64,000 nt of DNA from an uncultured Acetatifactor sp. (lineage in GTDB: Bacteria > Bacillota > Clostridia > Lachnospirales > Lachnospiraceae), in the NCBI GenBank assembly GCA_934436435.1, contig CAKSAN010000011.1:62001-126000 (forward strand), given 5' to 3'. This document shows, in pieces, positions 9,088 to 17,942 of this stretch; the stretch's first letter is position 1, and each line of letters begins with the position of its first letter. The notes under the pieces were generated by a model that saw only the letters and a list, made by a program, of their open reading frames with translations, did no database searches and had not been told where the DNA came from. Both the position numbers and the translations under genes were made by a program.

Positions 9088-9818
9088 TAATCTAATCTCT
9101 CTTTCTTACGGCTCTTGCGTTCTTCCTCAAAGATAAAACGGATAATTTCTTCCCTCGTGTTCACATCCAGGTTGTAATACTGGACTCTGTGTTCAAATGT
9201 ACCCTTTCTGTTTTCCAGTTCCCGTGCTGCCAGTACCTTTCCTACCACATCATACTGTTTTCTTTCTCCGTCTTTCAGCAGGTGATAGCTGCACAGGATC
9301 AAGCTTCCCGGTTCATATCTCTGGGAAGACATGAATCGCAGGCCCCCACCGCTGATATCCACGATCACACTGTGCTTTAAAGGAAGCCCCGGCTGCAGTT
9401 CATAGGGGAAATTCTTCTCCAGCGCCTGGATCTCTTCCTCCTCCAGATTGCGGGCACACATATCCAGTGCACAGCTGAAACGATAGTATTCTCTTCTCTG
9501 ATATTTTCTTAAATTACTGGTCAGTTCCATCACAAGAACATAGACATTATTACTTTTGTAGCGGTCTATGATCCTGGCAAAACACTGGTACAGACTGTTT
9601 TCCTCGAAAAAGATCATATCGTATTCGGATTCCACGGGCAGAAGTATCAGCCTGGTCTGTTCCATGGGCATGGATATCTCCAGCGTATCCTCCGATAAGA
9701 TCTGCAGGACGCGGCTATGATAGACCTTGGCAGTATTCTCCGCTCCCTTTTCCTCCAGCCCCCGTTCCAGCGCCCGGAGTTCTATTTTTGAACCTTCTTC
9801 CACAAATCTGGATAACAT
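9087..9818 (-). CDS. PilZ-domain c-di-GMP effector (YcgR-like flagellar brake)
   Basis: 243 residues. The N-terminal half resembles the YcgR N domain (residues about 1-110). The PilZ domain follows with both c-di-GMP-binding signatures: RREYYRF (RxxxR) near residue 113 and VDISGGGLRF (D/NxSxxG) near residue 167. YcgR-type proteins bind c-di-GMP and slow the motor at the stator or rotor. It lies between flhG and cheB inside the flagellar operon, and the stop overlaps the cheB start. Confidence 0.9.
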   Translation of the reverse strand: MLSRFVEEGSKIELRALERGLEEKGAENTAKVYHSRVLQILSEDTLEISMPMEQTRLILLPVESEYDMIFFEENSLYQCFARIIDRYKSNNVYVLVMELTSNLRKYQRREYYRFSCALDMCARNLEEEEIQALEKNFPYELQPGLPLKHSVIVDISGGGLRFMSSQRYEPGSLILCSYHLLKDGERKQYDVVGKVLAARELENRKGTFEHRVQYYNLDVNTREEIIRFIFEEERKSRKKERLD

Positions 9819-9833
9819 ATGTTCGTACCTCTC

Positions 9834-10736
9834 TTATCTGGGTTGTTTTGTAGCTCCGTTTCTCGTGCCTATGATATGAGAGAAAAAGGCTGCCATTCCG
9901 CGCCTCGGCTGCTGCTTTGCCGCCTCCTCATTCTCTTTTTCGCACATCCTCTCCGCAATTCGCTGGTACGCCTGACTGGATTTTGCTCCGGGATTCTGTA
10001 TGGATACCGGCACCTGCTGCATTACCGCCTGCATCACCTGCGGATCCTGAGGCACACATCCCATATAGGTCATGGGTATCTTCAGGTATCTGGTCACGAC
10101 CGCATTCAGCTTGTCAAACAATACCTGCCCTTCCTTCACATCGCCTACCCGGTTGGCCACCATCATTACTTTGGTGAAGTCCTCCTGAAATCTCGGATGT
10201 CTGTACAATGCCTTCAACAGGGAATACGAATCCGTAATGGAGGTGGGTTCCGGTGTGGTTACCAGCAGCACCTCTCCACTGGCCACCAAAAACTCCAGCA
10301 CGCTGTCAGAGATTCCCGCTCCGGTGTCCACAATGATGATATCCGTCACAGCATCCAGTTCCGCCAGATTCTGTATAATACAGGTAAGAGCATCCTTTCC
10401 GAGATTTGACATTCCCGCGATCCCCGATCCGCCGGAGATAAATCCCACTTCCATGGGGCCCCAGGTAATAATGTCATTGATGCTCTTTCCTTCATAGACC
10501 AGATCACACAGATTGTGTTTCGGAATTGCCCCGAACATGATCTCGATGTTCGCCAGACCGAAATCCGCATCCAGAATGATCACCCGTTTTCCCATTTTGC
10601 GAAATTGGATTGCCAGATTGATGGACATATTGGATTTCCCCACGCCACCCTTGCCGGAAGTAACGGTAATGACTCTCGCAGTAGGTCTTATTTGGTTGTT
10701 CGCTTTAATAATCCTCAGCTGTTCCGCCTGATCCAT
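9834..10736 (-). CDS. flhG: Flagellar number regulator FlhG (MinD-like ATPase)
   Basis: About 300 residues from ATG at 10736 (MDQAEQLRIIKANNQ), matching the conserved FlhG N-terminus that activates the FlhF GTPase. An in-frame TTG at 10757, with AAAGGA eight bases upstream, is an alternative start. The deviant Walker A (TSGKGGVGKSNMSINLA), Walker B region (ILDADFGLANIEIMFG) and IIVDTGAGISDSV switch mark a MinD/ParA ATPase. It follows flhF directly, as in other polar and peritrichous flagellates. Limits flagellar number and position. Confidence 0.94.
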   Translation of the reverse strand: MDQAEQLRIIKANNQIRPTARVITVTSGKGGVGKSNMSINLAIQFRKMGKRVIILDADFGLANIEIMFGAIPKHNLCDLVYEGKSINDIITWGPMEVGFISGGSGIAGMSNLGKDALTCIIQNLAELDAVTDIIIVDTGAGISDSVLEFLVASGEVLLVTTPEPTSITDSYSLLKALYRHPRFQEDFTKVMMVANRVGDVKEGQVLFDKLNAVVTRYLKIPMTYMGCVPQDPQVMQAVMQQVPVSIQNPGAKSSQAYQRIAERMCEKENEEAAKQQPRRGMAAFFSHIIGTRNGATKQPR

Positions 10737-10761
10737 TGTTCCGCGCCTTTCTGTCAAATCT

Positions 10762-11988
10762 TTATTCCTTTCCTCCAAGGATCTGTTTCACCGTCTTCTG
10801 CGGATTGAACACCTCCATATCATCCGGTACATTCTGTCCGCAGGTCACATAAGCGATCGGTGCATCTGTGTAAAGCTTTATGTTCAGCAGATCTCCCACT
10901 GCCTCTGTCTCATCCAGCTTGGTAAAGATCAGTTCAAAATCCGCGATCTCACCATAGCAGTCTGCAATTCTCTGAAGATCTCTGTATTTTGTGGTGGCAC
11001 TCAATACCAGGAATACCTGATAGTTTTCCGGTCTCTTGAGTCCGGCCACCATCTCCTTCATTTTCTCCAGCTGATCCGCATTCTGATGGGATCTTCCCGC
11101 CGTATCAATAAAAATATAATCACAGTCCCAATAGTCATCCACTGCCGTCTGTAATTCCTCCGGTGTATAAATGACACGAAAAGGAGTCTCCAGAATATTG
11201 GCATAAGTCCGTAACTGCTCCGCTGCCGCAATACGATAGGTATCCGCAGTGAGAAGTGCCACCTTCTTTTTTTCCTCCACGCAATATTTCCCGGCCAGTT
11301 TGGCGATGGTGGTGGTCTTGCCCACACCGGTGGGTCCTATGAACCATACGATCTTCGGTCCGTCCTCCGAAGGCGTGATTCCTTCGGATCTTCCGAATTT
11401 TAACACCATTTTCTGATAAATATTGGCCAATAGATAATCAAAGGGCAGATCCGCTTTCTTGGTTCTGGATGCATCCTCCAGTATGTTGTTGACATACTTT
11501 TCGTCCATTTCATTATCAATCATTTTATTATATAACAGTCGAATGAACTTATCCTGTTCCGGATTCTGTTCTTCTTCGTTCTGTCCCTGTTTTTCGCTGT
11601 TTTGCTCCGTTTCGGTATCCTGTGGTTCTTCGGATACTTCCGCCGTCTTTTCCCTGTCAGCCCCCGTCTGTCTGTTGTTCAGCTGGCTCTCCAGGAGGGT
11701 TTGCAGGCTGTCCAGTTTCTTTTCTATATTTTCCGTGCTGTTTCTTGCGGATATGTTCTTCGCCGTACCCGTCTCTTCCGTGTGTCTGGCACTGCCCGCC
11801 GTAGGTCTTAAGGGAGTCTCATCCTCCAGGGCAGCTGTTACCTCGATCTGTCTGGGTGAAAGGAAAGAAAACAGTCCTTTCTTTTTCACTTCACGGACAT
11901 TCATGATCACCAGTCCGCTTCCCAATTCCTTTTTCGCAGTTTCTGTGGCTTCTGCTTCTGTTTTCCCGGTAAATTTCTTAATTATCAT
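10762..11988 (-). CDS. flhF: Flagellar SRP-type GTPase FlhF
   Basis: About 408 residues from the start at 11988 (MIIKKFTGKTEAEA), with AGGAG four bases upstream. The basic N-terminal region is followed by a Gln/Glu-rich low-complexity linker (about residues 90-150), then the NG domain: G1 GPTGVGKTTTIAK, ADTYRIAAAEQL, DTAGRSHQN and the TKLDET specificity motif. FlhF is a membrane-associated GTPase that sets where flagella form and recruits early basal-body parts. FlhG (downstream gene) is its GTPase activator. Confidence 0.95.
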   Translation of the reverse strand: MIIKKFTGKTEAEATETAKKELGSGLVIMNVREVKKKGLFSFLSPRQIEVTAALEDETPLRPTAGSARHTEETGTAKNISARNSTENIEKKLDSLQTLLESQLNNRQTGADREKTAEVSEEPQDTETEQNSEKQGQNEEEQNPEQDKFIRLLYNKMIDNEMDEKYVNNILEDASRTKKADLPFDYLLANIYQKMVLKFGRSEGITPSEDGPKIVWFIGPTGVGKTTTIAKLAGKYCVEEKKKVALLTADTYRIAAAEQLRTYANILETPFRVIYTPEELQTAVDDYWDCDYIFIDTAGRSHQNADQLEKMKEMVAGLKRPENYQVFLVLSATTKYRDLQRIADCYGEIADFELIFTKLDETEAVGDLLNIKLYTDAPIAYVTCGQNVPDDMEVFNPQKTVKQILGGKE

Positions 11989-12027
11989 ACTGCTCCTCAT
12001 TCCTGTGTCGGTTCAATACGCTTATTT

Positions 12028-14067
12028 TTAAGCTGTGACCATTCCCACAGACTGTAATTCCACATTGGATTCCACTTCGTTGTAAGATACCACGACCAGA
12101 TCCGGATAGTAATCTTCTGTCAGCCGTTTGAAATACATTCTTACGATCGGTGAGGTCATAATAATAGGAGTCTTCCCCATATTCTCCAGTTTTTTGATCT
12201 CTTCTCCCACTGCATTCAGAATTGCCTTGCTTCTGGCGGGATCCAGATTTAAGAAGGCTCCCGTCTCTGTCTGTTTCACGCTTCCCATGATCTCCTGTTC
12301 GATCTTGGGATCCAGTGTCAATACACTGGTGGTCTCGTGGGACGGGAAGTATTTCGTCGAGATGGCTCTCTTCAGACTTTGTCTCACATACTCCGTCAGG
12401 ATATCCGTATCACGGGTAGTCGCCGCATAATCTGCAAGCGTCTCCAGAATGGTCAGCAGATCGCGGATGGAGATTCCCTCCCGCAACAGGTTCTGCAATA
12501 CTTTCTGGATCTCACCCAGTCCCAACAGCTTGGGCACCAGTTCTTCCACCAGGGAAGGATTGTTCTCCTTGACATTGTTGATGAGATTCTGTACGTCCTG
12601 TCTGGTCAGCAGTTCCGCAATATGCTGACGGATGATTTCCGTCAGATGTGTGGCAATAATGGAAGGAGGATCTACTACGGTGTAGCCCAGGCTCTCCGCC
12701 CGTTCTCTCTGGCCTTCCGTGATCCAGATGGCCGGCAGATGGAAGGATGGTTCGAAGGTAGGAATACCCGTGATCTCTTCTTCCACATAGCCGGGATTCA
12801 TTGCCATATAATGGTCAAACAGGATCTCTCCTTCACTGACCTGAATGCCTTTGATCTTGATAATATACTGGTTCGGGTTCAACTGGATATTATCACGCAG
12901 ACGGATAATAGGCACCACAGTACCAAGTTCCAGTGCGATCTGCCGCCTGATCATAACCACACGATCCAACAGGTCGCCGCCCTGATTCACATCCGCCAAC
13001 GGGATGATTCCGTAACCAAATTCCAATTCGATGGGATCCACCTGCAACAGGCTGTTGACATTCTCCGGCTGCCTTATCTCCTCTGCCGCAGCCTCCTCGC
13101 TGTCCACCTCCTGCTCGATCTTGGCTGTCTCGATGGTTCCCTCGATATTTCTCGCCACAATGATAAATACCAGGCCAAGACCCACGAACAGGATCGTGTT
13201 CAGCTGTGTCACGAATCCCAATACTGCCAGCATGACACCTACCAGGTACAGAGCCCTGGGAACTCCGAACAGCTGGCTTACCAGTGTGGTACCAAAGTCC
13301 GCGTCCTTGCTTCCCTTGGTTACCAGGATACCGGTGGACAGGGAGATCAGCAGGGAGGGGATCTGGCTTACCAGACCGTCGCCGATGGTCAGGATGGCAT
13401 ATTTGTTCAATGCCGATGTAATGTCCATGCCCTGTCTTGTCATTCCCATGACAATACCGCCCACAATATTGATGGCAGTGATCAGAAGACCCGCCACAGC
13501 ATCTCCTTTTACATATTTCACGGCACCGTCCATGGAGCCAAAGAAGCTTGCCTCTTCCTGGATCTTCTCTCTTCTCCGTTTTGCTTCCGCATCCGTAATG
13601 GCTCCGGTATTCAGGTCCGCATCGATGGCCATCTGTTTACCGGGCATGGCATCCAGCGTAAATCTTGCGGTTACCTCGGATACACGCTCGGAACCTTTGT
13701 TGATAACCATGAACTGGATCAGGATCAGGATTATGAAGATGATAACACCGATGACCAGGTCACCGCCACCCACGAATTCACCGAAGGTCTCCACCACGTT
13801 ACCTGCATCACCGTCCCTTAAGATCAGACGGGTGGAGGAGGTGTTCAGTGCAATACGGAAGATCGTGGTGAATAACAGCATCGTAGGGAAGAAGGACATA
13901 TCCAGTACTTCCTTGCTGAACATGGTTGCGAACAGTATCGTCAATGCAACGGAAATATTAATTGCCAGTAAAACATCCAACAACCAGGAGGGAATCGGCA
14001 CGATAAACATGACAATGGCAGCCATGATATAAAATGCCACACCCACATCCGCTTTCTTCATTTTCAT
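12028..14067 (-). CDS. flhA: Flagellar export gate protein FlhA
   Basis: 679 residues, typical length. The N-terminal half (to about residue 320) has about eight membrane segments and includes the FHIPEP-family loop TARFTLDAMPGKQMAIDADLN, and the C-terminal half is the cytosolic nonamer-forming domain that docks chaperone-substrate complexes. GGAGG lies about 10 bases before the start at 14067. It follows flhB by 58 bases. Energised export gate of the flagellar type III apparatus. Confidence 0.97.
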   Translation of the reverse strand: MKMKKADVGVAFYIMAAIVMFIVPIPSWLLDVLLAINISVALTILFATMFSKEVLDMSFFPTMLLFTTIFRIALNTSSTRLILRDGDAGNVVETFGEFVGGGDLVIGVIIFIILILIQFMVINKGSERVSEVTARFTLDAMPGKQMAIDADLNTGAITDAEAKRRREKIQEEASFFGSMDGAVKYVKGDAVAGLLITAINIVGGIVMGMTRQGMDITSALNKYAILTIGDGLVSQIPSLLISLSTGILVTKGSKDADFGTTLVSQLFGVPRALYLVGVMLAVLGFVTQLNTILFVGLGLVFIIVARNIEGTIETAKIEQEVDSEEAAAEEIRQPENVNSLLQVDPIELEFGYGIIPLADVNQGGDLLDRVVMIRRQIALELGTVVPIIRLRDNIQLNPNQYIIKIKGIQVSEGEILFDHYMAMNPGYVEEEITGIPTFEPSFHLPAIWITEGQRERAESLGYTVVDPPSIIATHLTEIIRQHIAELLTRQDVQNLINNVKENNPSLVEELVPKLLGLGEIQKVLQNLLREGISIRDLLTILETLADYAATTRDTDILTEYVRQSLKRAISTKYFPSHETTSVLTLDPKIEQEIMGSVKQTETGAFLNLDPARSKAILNAVGEEIKKLENMGKTPIIMTSPIVRMYFKRLTEDYYPDLVVVSYNEVESNVELQSVGMVTA

Positions 14068-14125
14068 CTGTGCCTTACCTCCTTTCTCTCTCTGCGTACT
14101 TTTAACATTTTTCTATTTGTTATCT

Positions 14126-15238
14126 CTATACTTTGCCTTGCAGATGGTATACAAATGCCAGTACTTCCGCCACCGCCTGATACAGCTCCGGCGGCACGGC
14201 CTGTCCCACATCCACATTTGCATACAGCATTCGGGCAAGCGGTTTGTTCTCTACAATTTCTATCTGATGATCTCTGGCGATCTCTTTGATCTTTGCCGCC
14301 AGATAATCCTCTCCCTTTGCAATTACAATGGGGGCATCCGCCACCTCCGGATCGTATTTGATCGCCACCGCATAATGAGTGGGGTTCGTGATGACCACAT
14401 CCGCCTGGGGAAGATTCTGCATCATTCTCCGTCTTGACGCTTCCTGCATTTTCTGACGGATACGACCCTTGATCTGGGGATCACCTTCCTGCTGCTTATA
14501 CTCTTCCTTGATCTCCTGTTTGGTCATCCGCATATCCTTGCTGAACTTGAACTTCTGATAAATATAATCTGCCGCAGCAATGATCATGTAGATCAGAGCG
14601 ACCCGGATGCCGAGATCCGTCACTGTCTCTCCGATCAGTGCAATGGCCTGCATCAGATCCATATCATACAGGGTATACAGCAACGGCCATTTCCCTTTCA
14701 GATAATTATAACATATGTATACGATCAATCCAATCTTCAAAAGAGATTTGACCAGTTCCACCAGAGAGTTGACGGATATAATACGTTTGAATCCCGAAAT
14801 AGGACTCAGTTTGGAAAACTTGGGCTGCATCGGTTTGCCGGTGGGGTGCCATCCTACCTGTACCACATCGCTCAAAAAAGCAATGAGAAAACCGATCAGC
14901 ATCATCGGTGCCATGATGATCACCGATTGCAGCATCATCTGTTGAAAAACCAGGGTGGCATCCCGCTGGGGCATATCCCCATGCCAGAAGGTCACGATCT
15001 CCGGAATTCTTGCGTAGATATTACTAAAGACATTCAGGAATTGGCTTCCCATATGTCCCACCCATAGCTTCAGCACCAGAAATACAGCCAATAATCCCAG
15101 TCCGTTGGCGATCTCGCGGCTCTTTGCTACCTGACCTTCTTTTCTGGCATCTGTCAGCTTTTTCTCGGTAGCGGGTTCTGTTTTCTCTCCGCCCTGTCCT
15201 TCTGCGGCAAAAAATTGCAGATTATATTCCAGAATCAC
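14126..15238 (-). CDS. flhB: Flagellar export switch protein FlhB
   Basis: 370 residues starting with GTG at 15238, preceded by GGAGG six bases upstream. The frame stays open 68 codons further, but that overlaps fliR and has no support. The start overlaps the fliR stop as GTGA, implying translational coupling. The N-terminus (NLQFFAAEGQGGEKTEPATEKK) is the family hallmark, four membrane segments follow, and the cytosolic tail carries the autocleavage motif NPTH (VVITNPTHYAVAI). FlhB switches export from hook to filament substrates, with FliK as the ruler. Confidence 0.95.
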   Translation of the reverse strand: MILEYNLQFFAAEGQGGEKTEPATEKKLTDARKEGQVAKSREIANGLGLLAVFLVLKLWVGHMGSQFLNVFSNIYARIPEIVTFWHGDMPQRDATLVFQQMMLQSVIIMAPMMLIGFLIAFLSDVVQVGWHPTGKPMQPKFSKLSPISGFKRIISVNSLVELVKSLLKIGLIVYICYNYLKGKWPLLYTLYDMDLMQAIALIGETVTDLGIRVALIYMIIAAADYIYQKFKFSKDMRMTKQEIKEEYKQQEGDPQIKGRIRQKMQEASRRRMMQNLPQADVVITNPTHYAVAIKYDPEVADAPIVIAKGEDYLAAKIKEIARDHQIEIVENKPLARMLYANVDVGQAVPPELYQAVAEVLAFVYHLQGKV

Positions 15239-16017
15239 ATCATACCTCCGATAAAGGACACCACCATTTTCTTCATCTCCTGATAGACAAAATCCGCGGC
15301 TCCCGGCAGCATTCCCGCTGTCAGGAACATCGCCGAAAGACCCGCCAGCACCTTTAACTGGATACCCACCGCAAACATATTCATCTGCGGTGACACCTTG
15401 GCCAGCACACCCAGGATCGCATTCAGCAGTAATGTTACACAAAAAATCGGCAATACAATACGAAAGCCGATCAGAATATAGTCATTCATAAATTCAATCA
15501 TGGACTGTAACAGGCTGTCCGCATGAAATACCACCCCATTCACCGGGATCAGCAAAAAGCTGTCTGCCAGAGCTCCAAAGAGGTAGCGGTACATTCCCGA
15601 TGCGATCAGCATCAGCATAAAAGAATACTGATACAGAACGCCGGTGATACTGGTGTTCTCTCTCGTGGTCGGATCCAGCAGAGTTGCCATGGAAAGGCCG
15701 GTTTCCATATCCGCTATGGAGCCCGCAAAATTAACGATTGCCATGCAGATGTTGGCGCCGAAACCGATCAACAGTCCGGCAATCGCTTCCTTCATAACGA
15801 TCACGGCATATTCCATCACCGTGTCAAAGACCACCGCATCCACCGGTGTCAGGGTCTCATACAGCAGAATCGCTGTAAAAAAGCTGATCCCGATCCGGAT
15901 TCTGGCCGGTGTATCATTCATTCCGAAATACGGTGCAATATAGACAAAGCAGGACACACGAACCAGAATCAGCAAAAAATATTCAAGATCATATATGGAA
16001 AACGAAAAATCTACCAT
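15235..16017 (-). CDS. fliR: Flagellar export gate protein FliR
   Basis: 260 residues, about six hydrophobic segments, typical length. Part of the FliPQR export channel in the MS ring. The conserved segment KEAIAGLLIGFGANI lies near residue 75. The stop (TGA) overlaps the GTG start of flhB. It follows fliQ by 12 bases. Confidence 0.95.
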   Translation of the reverse strand: MVDFSFSIYDLEYFLLILVRVSCFVYIAPYFGMNDTPARIRIGISFFTAILLYETLTPVDAVVFDTVMEYAVIVMKEAIAGLLIGFGANICMAIVNFAGSIADMETGLSMATLLDPTTRENTSITGVLYQYSFMLMLIASGMYRYLFGALADSFLLIPVNGVVFHADSLLQSMIEFMNDYILIGFRIVLPIFCVTLLLNAILGVLAKVSPQMNMFAVGIQLKVLAGLSAMFLTAGMLPGAADFVYQEMKKMVVSFIGGMM

Positions 16018-16029
16018 GAAGTCATCCCA

Positions 16030-16302
16030 TTACCTGTGTATGTACTGACTGAAGGTGGACCACAGCTGTACGGTATATTCCACCATCGTATTCATCATCC
16101 AGCTTCCCAGCAAAACCAGCGTCAGGAATATGGCAATGATCTTGGGAACAAAAGTCAGTGTCTGCTCCTGAATGGAAGTCACTGTCTGGAAAATGCTGAT
16201 GATCAGTCCTACGATCAGAGATACCAGCAGCACAGGCAGTGATACCTTGATGATCACATATAACGCATTATTCGTCATTTCCGATACTGCATCAATCGTC
16301 AT
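16030..16302 (-). CDS. fliQ: Flagellar export gate protein FliQ
   Basis: 90 residues, two membrane hairpin helices, with the conserved SLIVGLIISIFQTVTSIQEQTLTFVPKI region. Subunit of the FliPQR export channel. Lies between fliP and fliR in the standard order. Confidence 0.96.
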   Translation of the reverse strand: MTIDAVSEMTNNALYVIIKVSLPVLLVSLIVGLIISIFQTVTSIQEQTLTFVPKIIAIFLTLVLLGSWMMNTMVEYTVQLWSTFSQYIHR

Positions 16303-16322
16303 AACAAAACCTCATCTTCCGA

Positions 16323-17198
16323 CTAATAGAATGTCTGCACAAGCTGTCCAATGATCAATGCCCATCCATCTGCCAGTACGAACAGCAGGATCTTGAAGGG
16401 CATGGAGATCGTCGTCGGCGGCAGCATCATCATGCCCATACTCATCAGGGTGGATGCCACTACCATATCAATCACAATAAAAGGAATATAGATCATAAAG
16501 CCGATCCAGAATGCGGTGCGCAGTTCACTGATCATAAAGCTGGGAACCAGTACCGAATTCGGAATATCTTCCAGAGTTCCGTCCCACTCCTGTCCCGCAA
16601 TGTCCATGAACAGTTCCACGTCTTTTACCTGGGTCTGGGGGTACATGAATTCCCGCAAAGGAGCCATCCCCTTCTCCAACGCCTCACTCTGATCTATGGT
16701 ACCTTCTTCAAAGGGCTGAATAGCCTCCTCATTGATCCTCGTGATGGTAGGTTCCATAATGAAGAATGTCAGAATCAGCGCCAGTCCGATCAGTATCTGG
16801 TTCGGCGGTGCCGTCTGGGTATTCAGGGCTGATCTGGTAAAATGCAATACAATGATGATTCTCGTAAAAGAAGTCATCATAATAATAATGGTGGGAGCCA
16901 GTGCAATCAGCGTCAATGTAATTAAAATACGCAGAGCACCGTTGATCTGCCCGTTTCCGTTGTTATAGGTAATGCTGACGGTATTGGCCGTATTCAGAGT
17001 TCCTACTTCCTCCGGGGTCGTGGCTGTTCCTGCCGGATTGATCACCGTGGAAACTTCCGTATCCCCCGTCAGATGGTGTTCCGAAGCCTGTGCCTTTACC
17101 GGCGTACAAATACACAATATGCCCACCGTGACCAGCAGGCATACCATATAAATAACCATCTTAAATTTTCTGTTCGAATCAATGATCTTTCTCTTCAT
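16323..17198 (-). CDS. fliP: Flagellar export gate protein FliP
   Basis: About 291 residues from ATG at 17198 (MKRKIIDSNRKF); an in-frame GTG six codons earlier is also possible. A basic N-terminus and a hydrophobic stretch (about residues 13-33) form a signal peptide, as FliP normally has. Four membrane segments follow, and the family motifs SFTRIIIVLHFTRSALNTQ and TFFIMEPTITRINEEA are clear. It overlaps fliO by 20 bases. Confidence 0.95.
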   Translation of the reverse strand: MKRKIIDSNRKFKMVIYMVCLLVTVGILCICTPVKAQASEHHLTGDTEVSTVINPAGTATTPEEVGTLNTANTVSITYNNGNGQINGALRILITLTLIALAPTIIIMMTSFTRIIIVLHFTRSALNTQTAPPNQILIGLALILTFFIMEPTITRINEEAIQPFEEGTIDQSEALEKGMAPLREFMYPQTQVKDVELFMDIAGQEWDGTLEDIPNSVLVPSFMISELRTAFWIGFMIYIPFIVIDMVVASTLMSMGMMMLPPTTISMPFKILLFVLADGWALIIGQLVQTFY

Positions 17199-17544
17199 TC
17201 TCTTTCTTAGCCGCACGTTCCAATAGCTCCCGGAACCCGGAAGTATTTTCCGATGTTGTCTTTTCCTTCAGTTGTTCTGCAGGAATCTCTCCCAGCGTCG
17301 TTACGGTATCTTTGCAGACTGCAATGGCAAAATAAGTCTCACCGATCCGGATCAGCTGAATATACTTGTTATTCGCGATCCGAATCGTTTCTCTTACCTC
17401 GATATTGCCGGCCGCTCCCTGTTGTTTCTGGTATCCCGCGATCCATTTTGTCACCCATGCGGTCACCGCCAGCACCGCCACGAAAATAAGCAGTACTGTA
17501 ATAAACTGGGCATATCCGTCCGCTTTTCCGGTAAGTATGATCAT
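17179..17544 (-). CDS. fliO: Flagellar export assembly protein FliO
   Basis: 121 residues, one N-terminal membrane segment (about 9-30) and a cytosolic beta-rich domain (IEVRETIRIANNKYIQLIRIGETYFAIAV) typical of FliO/FliZ. Helps FliP assemble. Its start overlaps the cheY stop (TAATG) and its end overlaps fliP, so it is tightly coupled on both sides. Confidence 0.92.
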   Translation of the reverse strand: MIILTGKADGYAQFITVLLIFVAVLAVTAWVTKWIAGYQKQQGAAGNIEVRETIRIANNKYIQLIRIGETYFAIAVCKDTVTTLGEIPAEQLKEKTTSENTSGFRELLERAAKKENEEKDH

Positions 17545-17906
17545 TAACCCACTACCTTTTTCACTGCTTCAATAACACGCTCTGCCTGAAAAGGTTTTAC
17601 AATAAAATCCTTGGCACCGGCTTGAATGGACTCGATAACCATTGCCTGCTGGCCCATTGCGGAACACATAATGACCTTGGCGCCTCCATCCAGCTTTTTG
17701 ATCTCCTTCAGAGCCTGAATGCCGTCCATCTCGGGCATGGTGATGTCCATAAGCACCAGATCCGGATTTACTTCTTTGAACTTCTCTACCGCCTTCATTC
17801 CGTTCTCTGCTTCTCCGGCAACATTGTAACCGTTCTTGGTCAGGATATCCTTAATCATCATCCTCATAAATGCTGCATCATCACAGATCAAAATATTCTT
17901 AGCCAT
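17544..17906 (-). CDS. cheY: Chemotaxis response regulator CheY
   Basis: 120 residues, a single receiver domain. The acidic pocket (CDDAAF), phospho-acceptor Asp54 (LVLMDITMPEMDG), switch Ser/Met region (IMCSAMGQQ) and Lys104 (IVKPF) are all present. CheY-P binds FliM and FliY at the switch. It lies directly after fliY, the switch phosphatase, as in B. subtilis. Confidence 0.96.
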   Translation of the reverse strand: MAKNILICDDAAFMRMMIKDILTKNGYNVAGEAENGMKAVEKFKEVNPDLVLMDITMPEMDGIQALKEIKKLDGGAKVIMCSAMGQQAMVIESIQAGAKDFIVKPFQAERVIEAVKKVVG

Positions 17907-17942
17907 TTAATTTTCCTCCATTTGCTCGGTCTATTCTTTGCT

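Noticed and set aside
12337..13821. A 494-codon open frame antisense to flhA
   Set aside because: Shadow of flhA; Gln/His/Asp-rich composition typical of reverse-strand reading.
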